Assembly (NCBI GenBank): GCA_964353355.1
Contig: CAYGVT010000032.1
Span: 1 to 64,000, forward strand
Length of the DNA: 64,000 nucleotides
Direction: 5' to 3'
DNA from: CAYGVT01 sp964353355
GTDB taxonomy: Archaea; Thermoplasmatota; DTKX01; GCA-020343715
Below, piece after piece: positions 8,287 to 17,800 of the stretch. How positions within the stretch are numbered: the first letter of the stretch is position 1; each line of letters begins with the position of its first letter. The notes below the pieces were generated by a model. That model was given only the letters and a program-made list of their open reading frames with translations, was not told the origin of the DNA and did no database searches. The position numbers and the translations under genes were made by a program.

Positions 8287-9171
8287 ATGGTGAACGAGAA
8301 GGTCATCAAGGAGAAGGCCACGGACCCCCGTTTCAAGGACTGGGGCCGCCTGGGCCGCTGGGAGACGGCGGGCTGGAAGCTGGTCGAGGTCGACGAGGGA
8401 CCGCGCGTCGACAAGCTCCAGAGGCGCCGGTACATGGTGGTCGACCGCCCGTGGGACGTGATGTACAGCCACAGCTACGGTCGCGTCTCGCCGTTCTTCC
8501 TGGGACTGCTCGAGAAGAAGCTCATGGGGACGAGGTGCCCGACGTGCGGCGACACGTTCTGCCCGCCCCGCGCGCACTGCTGGCGCAACTCGTGCCACCT
8601 CCAGGAGACCGAGTGGGTCGAGATGCCCCTGAAGGGGACGCTGCACAGCTACGCCATCATGGGCTTCTCGGGCGAGGCGTTCCTGGAGGACCTGCCGTTC
8701 ATCCTCGCCTACGTGCGCCCCGACGGATGCAACACGATGATAGCCGCGCGGCTCACCGGCATCGACCCGTGGGACGTCGAGTGCGACACGCGCGTGAACA
8801 TCAGGTTCATCGACGACCCCAAGGGCAACCCAATGGACATCTACTTCGTGGCCGATGGGAGGCCGAAGCGCTCCAAGAGCGAGGCGGAGAAGGCGCGCAT
8901 CCGCGAGAAGCTGAAGCCCATCTACGAGTGGGTGGCCAAGCGCAAGGAGGCCCGCGCCAAGGCCGCGACCGCCGCCGCGCCCAAGCCCAAGCCAGCGCCC
9001 CTCAAGGCCAAGAAGGCCCCGAGGCCGAGGAAGGCCGCCAAGCGAAAGCCCCGCGTCCGGAAGGCGGCAAGGCGCGTCCCCGTCGCCAAGCGCGCGCGGA
9101 GGCCCAAGCCCAAGAGGGCGAAGAAGGGGAAGGGCGGGCGCAAGGCGAAGAAGGGCGGAAGGAAGCGATAG
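8287..9171 (+). CDS. DUF35 Zn-ribbon/OB-fold acyl-CoA-binding partner with long basic C-terminal tail
   Basis: 294 residues. A rubredoxin-like zinc ribbon (Cys84, Cys87, with further Cys at 92, 98, 103) precedes an OB fold (GTLHSYAIMGFSG, DLPFILAYVRPDG), the arrangement of DUF35/OB_aCoA proteins, which form complexes with thiolase-fold enzymes and hold the CoA moiety. The start codon is two bases after the thiolase-like stop, with GGAGGCGGTGA as ribosome-binding site, so the two are co-translated. Unusual are a ~55-residue N-terminal extension before the ribbon and a C-terminal tail of about 75 residues made almost wholly of Lys, Arg, Ala and Pro (histone H1-like). The tail could bind nucleic acid, polyphosphate or membrane; this is not known. 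Confidence 0.85.
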   Translation: MVNEKVIKEKATDPRFKDWGRLGRWETAGWKLVEVDEGPRVDKLQRRRYMVVDRPWDVMYSHSYGRVSPFFLGLLEKKLMGTRCPTCGDTFCPPRAHCWRNSCHLQETEWVEMPLKGTLHSYAIMGFSGEAFLEDLPFILAYVRPDGCNTMIAARLTGIDPWDVECDTRVNIRFIDDPKGNPMDIYFVADGRPKRSKSEAEKARIREKLKPIYEWVAKRKEARAKAATAAAPKPKPAPLKAKKAPRPRKAAKRKPRVRKAARRVPVAKRARRPKPKRAKKGKGGRKAKKGGRKR

Positions 9172-9255
9172 GCGCCTGGTCGGTGACCGTGCGCCCGACG
9201 CCCGCGAACTGGGCATGCCAGTACGGTCCACGTTGCCTCGGTGACCGAGAGGGTC

Positions 9256-12200
9256 CTAGTCGATCTCCTCCCACCCGTCGAATGTCGGCTTCTCGGCGGG
9301 CGGTGGCGGCGGACCGCGCTTGAGCTCCCAACCGGCCGGGGCCGGTGAGCCCTCCCTCAGCATCTGCGACACCGAGGGCTCGGTCATGATGGACCTCATG
9401 TCCCTTGGCTTCTCGATGGTGATGCCGGTGCGCTCCCCGATGAGCGGTGCGCCGTGCACATCCGGCTCCCTCGCCTTCGCCGCCGAGGCCTGGGTGGGCG
9501 GGGATTGTCGCGGGCGCGCTGGCTGGCCCATCCCCCGGACGGCGCGCTGCCTGGTCACGAACGCGATCGCGCCCACGATGACGAGCAGGACCAGGACGAG
9601 GGCGAGGATGATGGGGCCAGCGGTCGCCATGGTCCTGGGGCCGGCGTCGTCGCCGTCGCCATCGCCGTCGTGGTCGTCCGGCGGTGGCCTGACCGGGGGA
9701 AGCACGCTTATCCTCACCCAGGACCGCTTGATGTACTGGCCGTCGGAGACCTCGAGCGTGATGTTGTGGTCCCCGGGCTCCAGGCGGGGGATGGTGAGCG
9801 CCGTGCCCGTCCCGAGGGGGGTCGACGACGCGTTCGTGTACCATGTGTAGGTGAGCACGTCGCCGAAGGGTTCGTCGGGGTCGGCGCAGTAGCCCTGCAG
9901 GAGTATGCTGTCGTTGGCCTGGAAGACCTTGCCGTTCTTGGGCTGGAGCACGTACACGATGCCTGGCGGGTCGTTCACGTTCTCGACGGTGAGCTCCACG
10001 CGCACCACGACCGACTGGCCGGAGTCGTCCTGCACCGAGAGGTTCAGCCACAAGGTGCCGACCTCGGCGTTGGTCGCCCTCGTGTCGATGGTGCCGTTGT
10101 CCCCGGCCACCGAGAGCCAACCGAGCTCGGCGTCGGTCCTGAAGGTGAACCGCACCGAGTCCGGGTCCCCGACCGCCACCAGGAAGGCCATGGGCACGTC
10201 CTGCCTCGCCGTGATGTGGAACGTCCCGTTGATGGGCAGAGCGCCGCCGATGGAGACAATGACGGGGGCGTCGGGGATGCCCCTGATGTCGACCTCTAGC
10301 AGCGCGGTGGCCGTGAGCGAGCCGTCCGAGGCCGTGACGGTGCCCTCCTCCATCCCCCACCAGTCCGTGGGGAAGACGATGGTGAGGACAGAGGTCGCGG
10401 GGTCGATTGGCGCCTGCACCTTGTAAAAGCCGACGACTGTGAAGGCGATGGGGTCACCGTCGGCGTCGGAGAAGTGGGACCGCAGCTGCACCGTGACGGG
10501 CTCATGGTCCTCATCGAGGAGGACCGGCGCGAGGGGCCTGGTGACGGCGGGGGGCGTGTTGACCACGGTCACGCTCGCGCTCACGGCGGGGCCCTTGTCC
10601 TCGCCGTCGAATGCGCGCACGATGACCGACCAGGTCTCGCCCCGCGTCGTCAGGGCCGCGGGGACAGTGTCGGTCGTGACCTCCGTGACGGGCGTCCCGT
10701 CCCGCGACCACTCGAACAGGTAGCTCAGGTAGGAAGTGTCGCGGTCGGACGCCTGCTCCAGGACGGCGACACGGATGTCCGCGGCGGTCCCTGGCGGGTC
10801 GGGGGTGAGCGAGATGGTGGGGATGCCCGGTGGGTTGTTGAGCACCCTGACGAGCCCGTCCGCCTGGAACCACGTAGAGTCCATGGAATCGGAGTCGGTC
10901 ACGCGGGCGCGGAAGCTGTAGTTGCCAGTCGGGTGGTCGCGCGTGGTCTTGAAGTCGATCACGAACGACATGCCGTCCCAGACGGCAGCCCCGAAGCCGA
11001 TCGGGGTCCAGCCCAGGGCACCGGGCGAGCGCATCTGGACGAGCGGCGCGAGGTCGCGCGGATTGTCGTATTCGTCGTCGACCGTAAGGCGCACGCGGGT
11101 CGCGTTGGTCCTGTAGATGACCGGGTCGTCCGCGGTGAGCGTGAGGACAGTCGGGGGGGCGGGCGTCCTCAGGGTCCAGTTGATCTGGATATCGTCGAGG
11201 TTGAGCGCCCAGTCCAGGTTGGTATTGTGCACCAGGACCTCGATGATGACGCTTGGATGCTCCTTTATTCTAATGATACCGGTGAGGTCATAGGACATCT
11301 CCGAGGCGTTCGAGGTTGCGTTCCAGAGCGGTAGCTCGGTCTCCCCATCCAGCAGCCTGAACGTGACGTTCTGGCCCGGGTAGGCATCCCCGTACAGCCT
11401 GTATCGGAGCGCCTCCCATCCGCCGTAGTACCGGGGGTCGCCTATGTTGATCTTGTCAGTGCGCAGGCCCGCTGTGTTGGGACCTAGCATCTCACCGGCT
11501 GCCAGGGCCATCGCCCCATCGGTAGCGTGACCTTCGCTTTCGACGAGGGAGTAATTGGACAGCTCTGGCACGTCCGCCCTCTCTGCGACCGAGTAGATGT
11601 ACGTGTCGAGGCCAAAATCGCTCCAGACGACCGATGCCACATCTGTCACACCCTTGCCGAGCGTGATGTTGGGCCCCATTCTGTAAGGCCTGTTGTAAAC
11701 GTTCACGGTTCCATTCTGGACAAGCACTACACGAGGATCATCGGTGCTATCGTCATGGACGATGGTGGCAGCGATAGCCGGAGGTCCGGCGATTGCCAGC
11801 CATGGGCCGATGGCGCTGCGGCCCGTGCCGCTCGAGAAGATGATGTTCGAGCAGTTGATGATATCGGCGAGCCGCCTCGTCTCATTGCCTTCGCAGGCTA
11901 CGACGAGGTCCGGCCACTCGTGGTCGATGAACTCGTCGATCGCGAGGGCATAGGCGCTCCTGGAGAGAAGCCGCCTCGAGACAGAGACAGAGTGACCGGA
12001 AGCCGTCCCCCAAAGGACGAGGAGGCCCTCGTCCGGGCCTTCAGAGATGGCCAGTGCGAGGTCATCCCTCCCGTCGTCATCGAAGTCGGCCCTCGCGACG
12101 TCGGCTATCGTCCCGTCCAAGTCGCCGATTGTGCGGTCCGGGGTGGACGGAAAGCCCGTGCCGTTCCACTCGTAGACGAGCAGACGGCCCTTCCCGGCTT

Positions 12201-14049
12201 GGGTCCTCTCGGCCAGGATGACCTCGACCACGCCGTCGGAGTCGATGTCGTCCACTTTGATGGAGGTGAAGTCACTCGCCTTGCCCGCGCCTGCCGTGTG
12301 GGAGAACGTGTACTGCGGGATGTCCCTGAGGCCCGCCGTGTAGCCCGCGTACGAGACCGCGTCGCTGCCGTTGGACGAGAACGTATAAAGAACATCGAGC
12401 ACGCCGTCCCTGTCGAGGTCGGCCATGGCTACGTCGCTCGCGTTGGTCGTGATGATGTCGTCGACGAGCGTCGCGACGTACTTACTCATGCGATAGACAG
12501 GGTTAACGTTGTAGACGTGGCTGGGCACGGTGTTCGAGATGCCGTTGGTCGCCTCCGCGAATGCAACTTGGGGGTTCCAACCCCCCATGACGAAACCCTG
12601 ATATCGGTCGAAGCCCACCATGCCCCGGATCCCCACGTCGGAGAGGAACTCCGTCCTCCATGTTCTATCCGGGCGCCACTTGATGGCCCAGCCCTCGAGC
12701 ACTGGGGGACGATGGATGTCGATGTCGACCCATCTAGCGCGAAGCTGTATCGAAGGGTACAGCGAGGCTGGCACGCCTGAGAGGTCGGCAGCCCATGTCA
12801 GAATGTCCTGGAACCCGGGCACCGGCTTGCCCGTCGATTCGTCCAGGACGTCGATGCGGACCTCGCGGTCCTCGTATGGGCGCTTGTCCTCGTCGACCAG
12901 CAGAAGCTCCCACGTCGAGCCAAGGGGGCACTGGATGCGCTCGGAGACGAGCGTGTTGACGGCCTCCTTGCCCCACAAGGCGCTCTGGGGGACGATCTGC
13001 TTGGCGATGGTGGACGAGGCCCACCTGAACTCGCAAGAGGCGCCGCCCTGGTTCTCGTAGTACTCGACCTTCACATCATGGAGGCCCGGGGCGAGGATCG
13101 CCTGCGCCCAGTACTCGGTCGCGCCCTGGTCGAACCACTTGTCGATGAGCTGCACGTCGTCTATCCAGAGGCGACCGCCGTCATCGATGCGCAGGAAAAA
13201 GGTGTACCTGTCGTTGCGGACGATGTTGATCTTGCCCGTCCACCTGATGGAGAAGGTGTTGCTCCCCAACCCGGTGGGCCCGTTGTTGCCCCAGTTGAAG
13301 TCTACGACGGGGTCGATCTGGTCGTACCGCCACGCGGTGAAGTCCCGGTTGTCGAAGTACGAGCCCTTGAGGCCGCCCGCGACCCACTCCGACACTGGAT
13401 AGACCTCGCCGTCGCCGAGGCTGAGGTCGCCCCTAGAGTAGTCACGACCGATGTCGAGGAAGGGGTCTCGCCAGCAATCCTCGTCGACCACGCCCAGCGT
13501 CCAGCCTGTGAAGCCCAGGTTCGAGAAGCCTGTGGTATCGTTCAGGAGTATGTGCAGCTGCACCCGGACGTGCGTGTCCGGGTCCACGGACCTCAGGTCG
13601 ATGGAGACCGGGGAGGTCAGGAGCGCCGTCGTCTGCACGAGGACCTCGCCAGGGTAGCCCGTGGAGGGCGTGCCGTCCGGGTCGAGGGCCGTGAGGGTGG
13701 TTGAGCCCTGGGATGGGTTGCCCTGCATGGGCATGACGGCGGCATAGTCCCACCGCTTCCCCTCGTTGATCGTGTAGGGGATGCTGAGGAGCCATCCTTG
13801 CGAGTACCTCATGACGTACCAGCTGCCAGGCTGGGTCCGCATGTTGTAGGAGGCATTGACCGTCTCGGTTTGAGAAGGGTCCGCAAAATATTCGTACCAA
13901 GGCGAGAACATCCTTGGTAGCTTGGATGTCGCCATCGGAGCGGAGGAGCCTGATGTCTCCCCGCCCTCGAGCGCGGGGATGGCCACCGAGAGCGGGGATA
14001 TGACCAGCAGGGACAGCATCAGAGCTGCCACCGCCTCCTTGCAGGCCAT
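9256..14049 (-). CDS. Giant cell-surface protein with PA14 and FG-GAP repeats, C-terminal membrane anchor
   Basis: 1597 residues. A signal peptide (AALMLSLLVISPLSV, about residues 8-24) is followed by a PA14 carbohydrate-binding-type domain near 225-345 (YTFFLRIDDGGRLWIDD). Next come FG-GAP/VCBS beta-propeller repeats near 535-680 (LDRDGVLDV, IDSDGVVEV, FDDDGRDDLAL, calcium-binding loops), then Ig- and cadherin-like domains to about 1440. One transmembrane helix (about 1476-1496) is followed by a ~100-residue cytoplasmic tail ending GWEEID. Start chosen at ATG 14049, behind AGGAGG and downstream of the TATA box; the longer in-frame extension would precede transcription. It probably binds polysaccharide or another cell outside the membrane. 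Confidence 0.85.
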   Translation of the reverse strand: MACKEAVAALMLSLLVISPLSVAIPALEGGETSGSSAPMATSKLPRMFSPWYEYFADPSQTETVNASYNMRTQPGSWYVMRYSQGWLLSIPYTINEGKRWDYAAVMPMQGNPSQGSTTLTALDPDGTPSTGYPGEVLVQTTALLTSPVSIDLRSVDPDTHVRVQLHILLNDTTGFSNLGFTGWTLGVVDEDCWRDPFLDIGRDYSRGDLSLGDGEVYPVSEWVAGGLKGSYFDNRDFTAWRYDQIDPVVDFNWGNNGPTGLGSNTFSIRWTGKINIVRNDRYTFFLRIDDGGRLWIDDVQLIDKWFDQGATEYWAQAILAPGLHDVKVEYYENQGGASCEFRWASSTIAKQIVPQSALWGKEAVNTLVSERIQCPLGSTWELLLVDEDKRPYEDREVRIDVLDESTGKPVPGFQDILTWAADLSGVPASLYPSIQLRARWVDIDIHRPPVLEGWAIKWRPDRTWRTEFLSDVGIRGMVGFDRYQGFVMGGWNPQVAFAEATNGISNTVPSHVYNVNPVYRMSKYVATLVDDIITTNASDVAMADLDRDGVLDVLYTFSSNGSDAVSYAGYTAGLRDIPQYTFSHTAGAGKASDFTSIKVDDIDSDGVVEVILAERTQAGKGRLLVYEWNGTGFPSTPDRTIGDLDGTIADVARADFDDDGRDDLALAISEGPDEGLLVLWGTASGHSVSVSRRLLSRSAYALAIDEFIDHEWPDLVVACEGNETRRLADIINCSNIIFSSGTGRSAIGPWLAIAGPPAIAATIVHDDSTDDPRVVLVQNGTVNVYNRPYRMGPNITLGKGVTDVASVVWSDFGLDTYIYSVAERADVPELSNYSLVESEGHATDGAMALAAGEMLGPNTAGLRTDKINIGDPRYYGGWEALRYRLYGDAYPGQNVTFRLLDGETELPLWNATSNASEMSYDLTGIIRIKEHPSVIIEVLVHNTNLDWALNLDDIQINWTLRTPAPPTVLTLTADDPVIYRTNATRVRLTVDDEYDNPRDLAPLVQMRSPGALGWTPIGFGAAVWDGMSFVIDFKTTRDHPTGNYSFRARVTDSDSMDSTWFQADGLVRVLNNPPGIPTISLTPDPPGTAADIRVAVLEQASDRDTSYLSYLFEWSRDGTPVTEVTTDTVPAALTTRGETWSVIVRAFDGEDKGPAVSASVTVVNTPPAVTRPLAPVLLDEDHEPVTVQLRSHFSDADGDPIAFTVVGFYKVQAPIDPATSVLTIVFPTDWWGMEEGTVTASDGSLTATALLEVDIRGIPDAPVIVSIGGALPINGTFHITARQDVPMAFLVAVGDPDSVRFTFRTDAELGWLSVAGDNGTIDTRATNAEVGTLWLNLSVQDDSGQSVVVRVELTVENVNDPPGIVYVLQPKNGKVFQANDSILLQGYCADPDEPFGDVLTYTWYTNASSTPLGTGTALTIPRLEPGDHNITLEVSDGQYIKRSWVRISVLPPVRPPPDDHDGDGDGDDAGPRTMATAGPIILALVLVLLVIVGAIAFVTRQRAVRGMGQPARPRQSPPTQASAAKAREPDVHGAPLIGERTGITIEKPRDMRSIMTEPSVSQMLREGSPAPAGWELKRGPPPPPAEKPTFDGWEEID

Positions 14050-14094
14050 CTCTGGTTTCCTCCTGGTGCACTGGGTCGTGCCAGACATTGGCCC

Positions 14095-14107
14095 ATTTAT
14101 ATATAGA
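14095..14107 (-). promoter_or_regulatory. Promoter of the PA14/FG-GAP surface protein
   Basis: GGTCTATATATAAATG on the minus strand, one of the strongest TATA boxes in the window. The expected transcription start is about 22 bases before ATG 14049, so the leader holds just the AGGAGG site. Confidence 0.65.
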
Positions 14108-14202
14108 CCTTGGGGTTTGGGCCACGCCCGGTAAGAATTTGGCTGATTGATGATGATGACAATCACGTGGCCTTCTTAAGCCGGACACGGGATGGAAGGG
14201 AC

Positions 14203-14880
14203 ATGCGTCGCTCCCATCTCGCCGTCCTCGTGTGCGTGTCGCTGGCCGCCTCCGCCCTCCTGCTCATCGTCGCGGTCGTCAACGAGGAGCGCCCGCTAGA
14301 GGTGGGGCCTGGGGAGGTTGACGACCTGGAGCTGGGCACGCTCGTCGCGGTCGAGGGCGTCATCGCTGATGGGGGGCCCAAGGACCTCGATGGCAGCGCA
14401 CTCGTGACCCTGGTGGGTCCCGGTGGCGCCTCCGTCAAGGTCTTCCTCGCCTTCCCCCCCGACGACCTCGGACCGGGGGACACGGTGAGGGTGGAGGGGA
14501 CGGTCCAGCTCTACAAGGGTTCGGTGGAGGTCCTGGTCCAGAACAGGAAGGACCTGCGGGTCCTCTCCAAGGAGGCGAGGCCAAGGGTGGCCCTCGCGGA
14601 CCTGGTGGGCGAGCCCTGGCGGTACGCCACGGTCGAGCCCAGGACCTGCGTCACGGTCGCGTGCGCACCCGTCGCGGCCGGTCCCGGGGACGGCTGGTGG
14701 TGCGTCGTGCGCGGACCGGCCGGGGGACCGGCCGTGGCCGTGTTCCTCGGGCCTGGGTTGGACGTGAGCGCCCTTACCGAAGGGGACAGGCTGGAGCTCT
14801 CCGTGAGGGTCAGGCACGACGCCGCCATCGGATTGGTCTACCTCGAGGTCCTCGGATGGGTCGCGTCGAGGGGGACCTAG
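14203..14880 (+). CDS. Membrane-anchored OB-fold protein of unknown function
   Basis: 225 residues starting MRRSHLAVLV with one N-terminal hydrophobic segment (about 5-25) that is a signal anchor, then an OB-fold domain (LGTLVAVEGVIAD ... VKVFLAFPPDDLGPGDTVRVEG ... GSVEVLVQ) and a second, weaker OB-like half with the DRLELSVRVR strand. The pattern resembles exported OB-fold proteins related to nucleic-acid or ligand binding, but no catalytic motif is visible. The start is supported by GGAAGGG nine bases upstream. It is divergent from the PA14 surface protein and convergent with the next surface protein: both stop codons lie in the same CTAG tetramer. Confidence 0.65.
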   Translation: MRRSHLAVLVCVSLAASALLLIVAVVNEERPLEVGPGEVDDLELGTLVAVEGVIADGGPKDLDGSALVTLVGPGGASVKVFLAFPPDDLGPGDTVRVEGTVQLYKGSVEVLVQNRKDLRVLSKEARPRVALADLVGEPWRYATVEPRTCVTVACAPVAAGPGDGWWCVVRGPAGGPAVAVFLGPGLDVSALTEGDRLELSVRVRHDAAIGLVYLEVLGWVASRGT

Positions 14881-17800
14881 GCCGTCCTGCGCCGAGCGCT
14901 GACGGCCGCGGCCGAGCAGGCCGCGACGGCTGCGACCGCCATCGCGACGCCCATGCCGGGCGTCTCCTTGGCCTTCTTGACCTCGAACGTGAGCTGCGTC
15001 GTGTCCGAGAAGTCCGGGTAGGTGGACACCACCGTGATGTTCAGCATGGCGATGCCGACGGTGGCGTTCTTGGGGGGCGCGAGCGTGACCGTCACCGTGC
15101 CCGTGGCGCCCTCGGCCACGGTGATGATGGTCGTGGAGGGCTTGGCCCATCTGGCCGCTGGCCCTGTCAGGAGCACGCTGTAGGTGTCCGTCCCGTTCCC
15201 GGTGTTGCGGACGGTCAGGGTGAACTCGCCCTTCCTCCCCTGGGTGACCTTCATGGACGCCTGGGAGGCCGTGACCGTGACGCCCTTCACGACGACGTCG
15301 ACCGTGACCCTCGCGCCTGCGGAGGTCCTCCCGTCCTGCGACGTCGCGAGGACATCGATGCTATAGGGCCCTGCGTCCACCGTGGACGTCAGCCCCACCG
15401 ATAGCTGGAGCTCGACGGAGGCGCCCTCGGCGACGGAGACCGGGTCCGAGGAGAACGTGAGGAACGTGGCCCATGCTGGCGTGGAGGCCGTCAGGTCGAA
15501 GACGTCGGCGCCCACGCCGGTGTTGGTGACGTTCAGCGTGAACACGACCGTCCCGCTCCTGTGCGCGGTCGCGCTCGACGGGGTCGGGGCCAGCGTGACG
15601 CCGTTCACCCATACGTGGACCACGACGGAGGCGGTCGCGTTCACCACGCCGTCCTGCGACACCGCCCTGAAGAGCAGCGCGCTGTCGCCCTCGACCTCGG
15701 ACAACGGCACGGCGATGGTCACGGTCACAAACTGCGACCCGCCCTGGGCCACATCCACCGCGGCCATGCCGGTGACCGTCCAGCCCACCGGTGCCTCGGC
15801 CGAGAGGGCGATTGTGTCCTGGCCTTGGCCCGTGTTCCCGACGATCAGGTCGACCTCTATGGTCTCGCCGCGCCATGTGTCCTGCAGCGTGGGCGTGGCG
15901 GAGAGCTCGACGCCGTCGACTTGCACGTGCACGACGAGCTCTATGGTACCGGAGGTCGTGCCGTCCGCGGAGGCGACCGTGAGAATAAGGTTGTAGTCGT
16001 CCTCGTCCGCGGTCGCGGACACGTCGACGACCACGGCGAAGTCGGTCGACCAGCCCTCGGGCACGTCCGCGAGGGTCGTCCGGTTGATGGTCGTCCAGGC
16101 TGCCGCGGTGCCGGTGAGGCCGACGGTGAGGGTGTCGGGGCCCTCGCCGGTGTTCGTGGCGGTGACCACGAAGCGCGCGGTCTCGCCGCGGAACGCGGTC
16201 GCCTCCAGGCGGTCCGCGCCGAGCGACACACCGTTCACCATCACGTTGAACGCGAGCTCGACCGTCTTATTGACGGCCGGTTCCTTGCTGCTGACCTTGA
16301 CGCTCACCTTGTACGTGCCCTCGTGCGTGCCCGCGGGCGCGCGGAGAGCAATTACGAGCTCGCGCTTCTCTCCAAGTGGGACCGCGACGCTGCCTGTGGA
16401 GGTCGGGATGTCCAACCCCTCCGAGGTCGCGGTCCATGTGTACACGTCGTCGCCCATGCCCGTGTTCTCGATCATCACCTTGATCGAGCCCTGCTCGCCC
16501 GCGTGGACGGGCGCAGGCTCCTCGACGGGCTCGACGTCCACGCCCTTCGTCGTGGAATCCCCGTAGCCGAGGATGACGTAGTTGATGACGATGCGGAAGT
16601 GGTCGAGGTCGACGGTCATGAACACGAACCCGTAGTCCTGGTCCTCCGGCACGAACTCGGGCAGCACGATGCTGGCACCGTACGTGTCGGGCCCGACCTT
16701 GGTCATGGGGCCCAGGGCGGGCTCCATAGAATCCGGCCCTAGGGTTGTGAACGGCCCCCACGAGCTCCTGCCAGTGGACCGTTCAATCTCCATGAGCATG
16801 TAGCCCATGTAGGTGTTGCGCCCGAGGAGCGCGTGGGCCCGGAACTCAACTGGTGCGGCCTTCTGGAGGCGGTCCACGCTGAGCTCCATGCCCTCGTCGA
16901 TGGGGAAGATGCCCGTGTCGACCAGGGGCGATGTGTCCTCCATCCGCGCGGTCTGGTTGTCCTCGGAGTTCCAGACGGTGGCCTCGAACATGATCCACGC
17001 GGTCGTGTCGTCCGGGGGCACGGTGAACGTCAGTTCCATGTCCCCCTCCGCGTCCGTCACGCCGTGGCCGCTCTCGAGGATGGTGTACTCCGTCGAGAAG
17101 AGGCTGGATTTGTCGATGATGTACCAGTTCACGCGCTTGTCGGCGAGCGCGCCCGTCGTGTTGTAGGCGCGGTAGGATTGCGTGTGGGTCTCGCCTGGCC
17201 TGTTGATGTTCTGGAAGAAGGGGCCGGACTCGTCGCGCGAGTAGGCCTGCATGGCGAAGTCGGAGGCATCGTCTGGGGGCGAGACCTCGGGCACGAAGAA
17301 GTCGATGATCCTCTCCTGATGGAACCTCTGGGAGTAACCGCCCTTGCGCACGACGCCCGAGACGTCCATCGTACCGTTCGTGATGCCCTCGAGGCTGAAT
17401 GGCGCCCTGCCGGTCGCGTCGGTCGCCTCGGTCAGCGCGATGTCCCTCGGCGACTGGCCCCTCTGGGACAGCCTGAACGTCGCCTCCACCGAGGCGCCCT
17501 CCACCGGCGCGCCCTGGTCGTCCGCGACCCAGACCGCGAGCTCGGTAGCGAGCGAGGTCACGCTCACGTTCTGGCCCCACACATCGAAGAACCTGACGAC
17601 GAACCTCTGCGCGAACATGGGGTACAAGTAGCGGGAGTGGTTGTAGTCGGGGAAGCTCGCGCCCGCCTTCACGCGGTACTCGGTGGAGACGTTGAGGTCG
17701 ATGGGCACGGTGTACGAGGCCTTGTAGGTCCCGAGGCTCTCGCGCACCACGGTCAGCTGGCCGAGGTCGTCCTCGGCCGTGCCGTTGTAGCCATGCAGCT

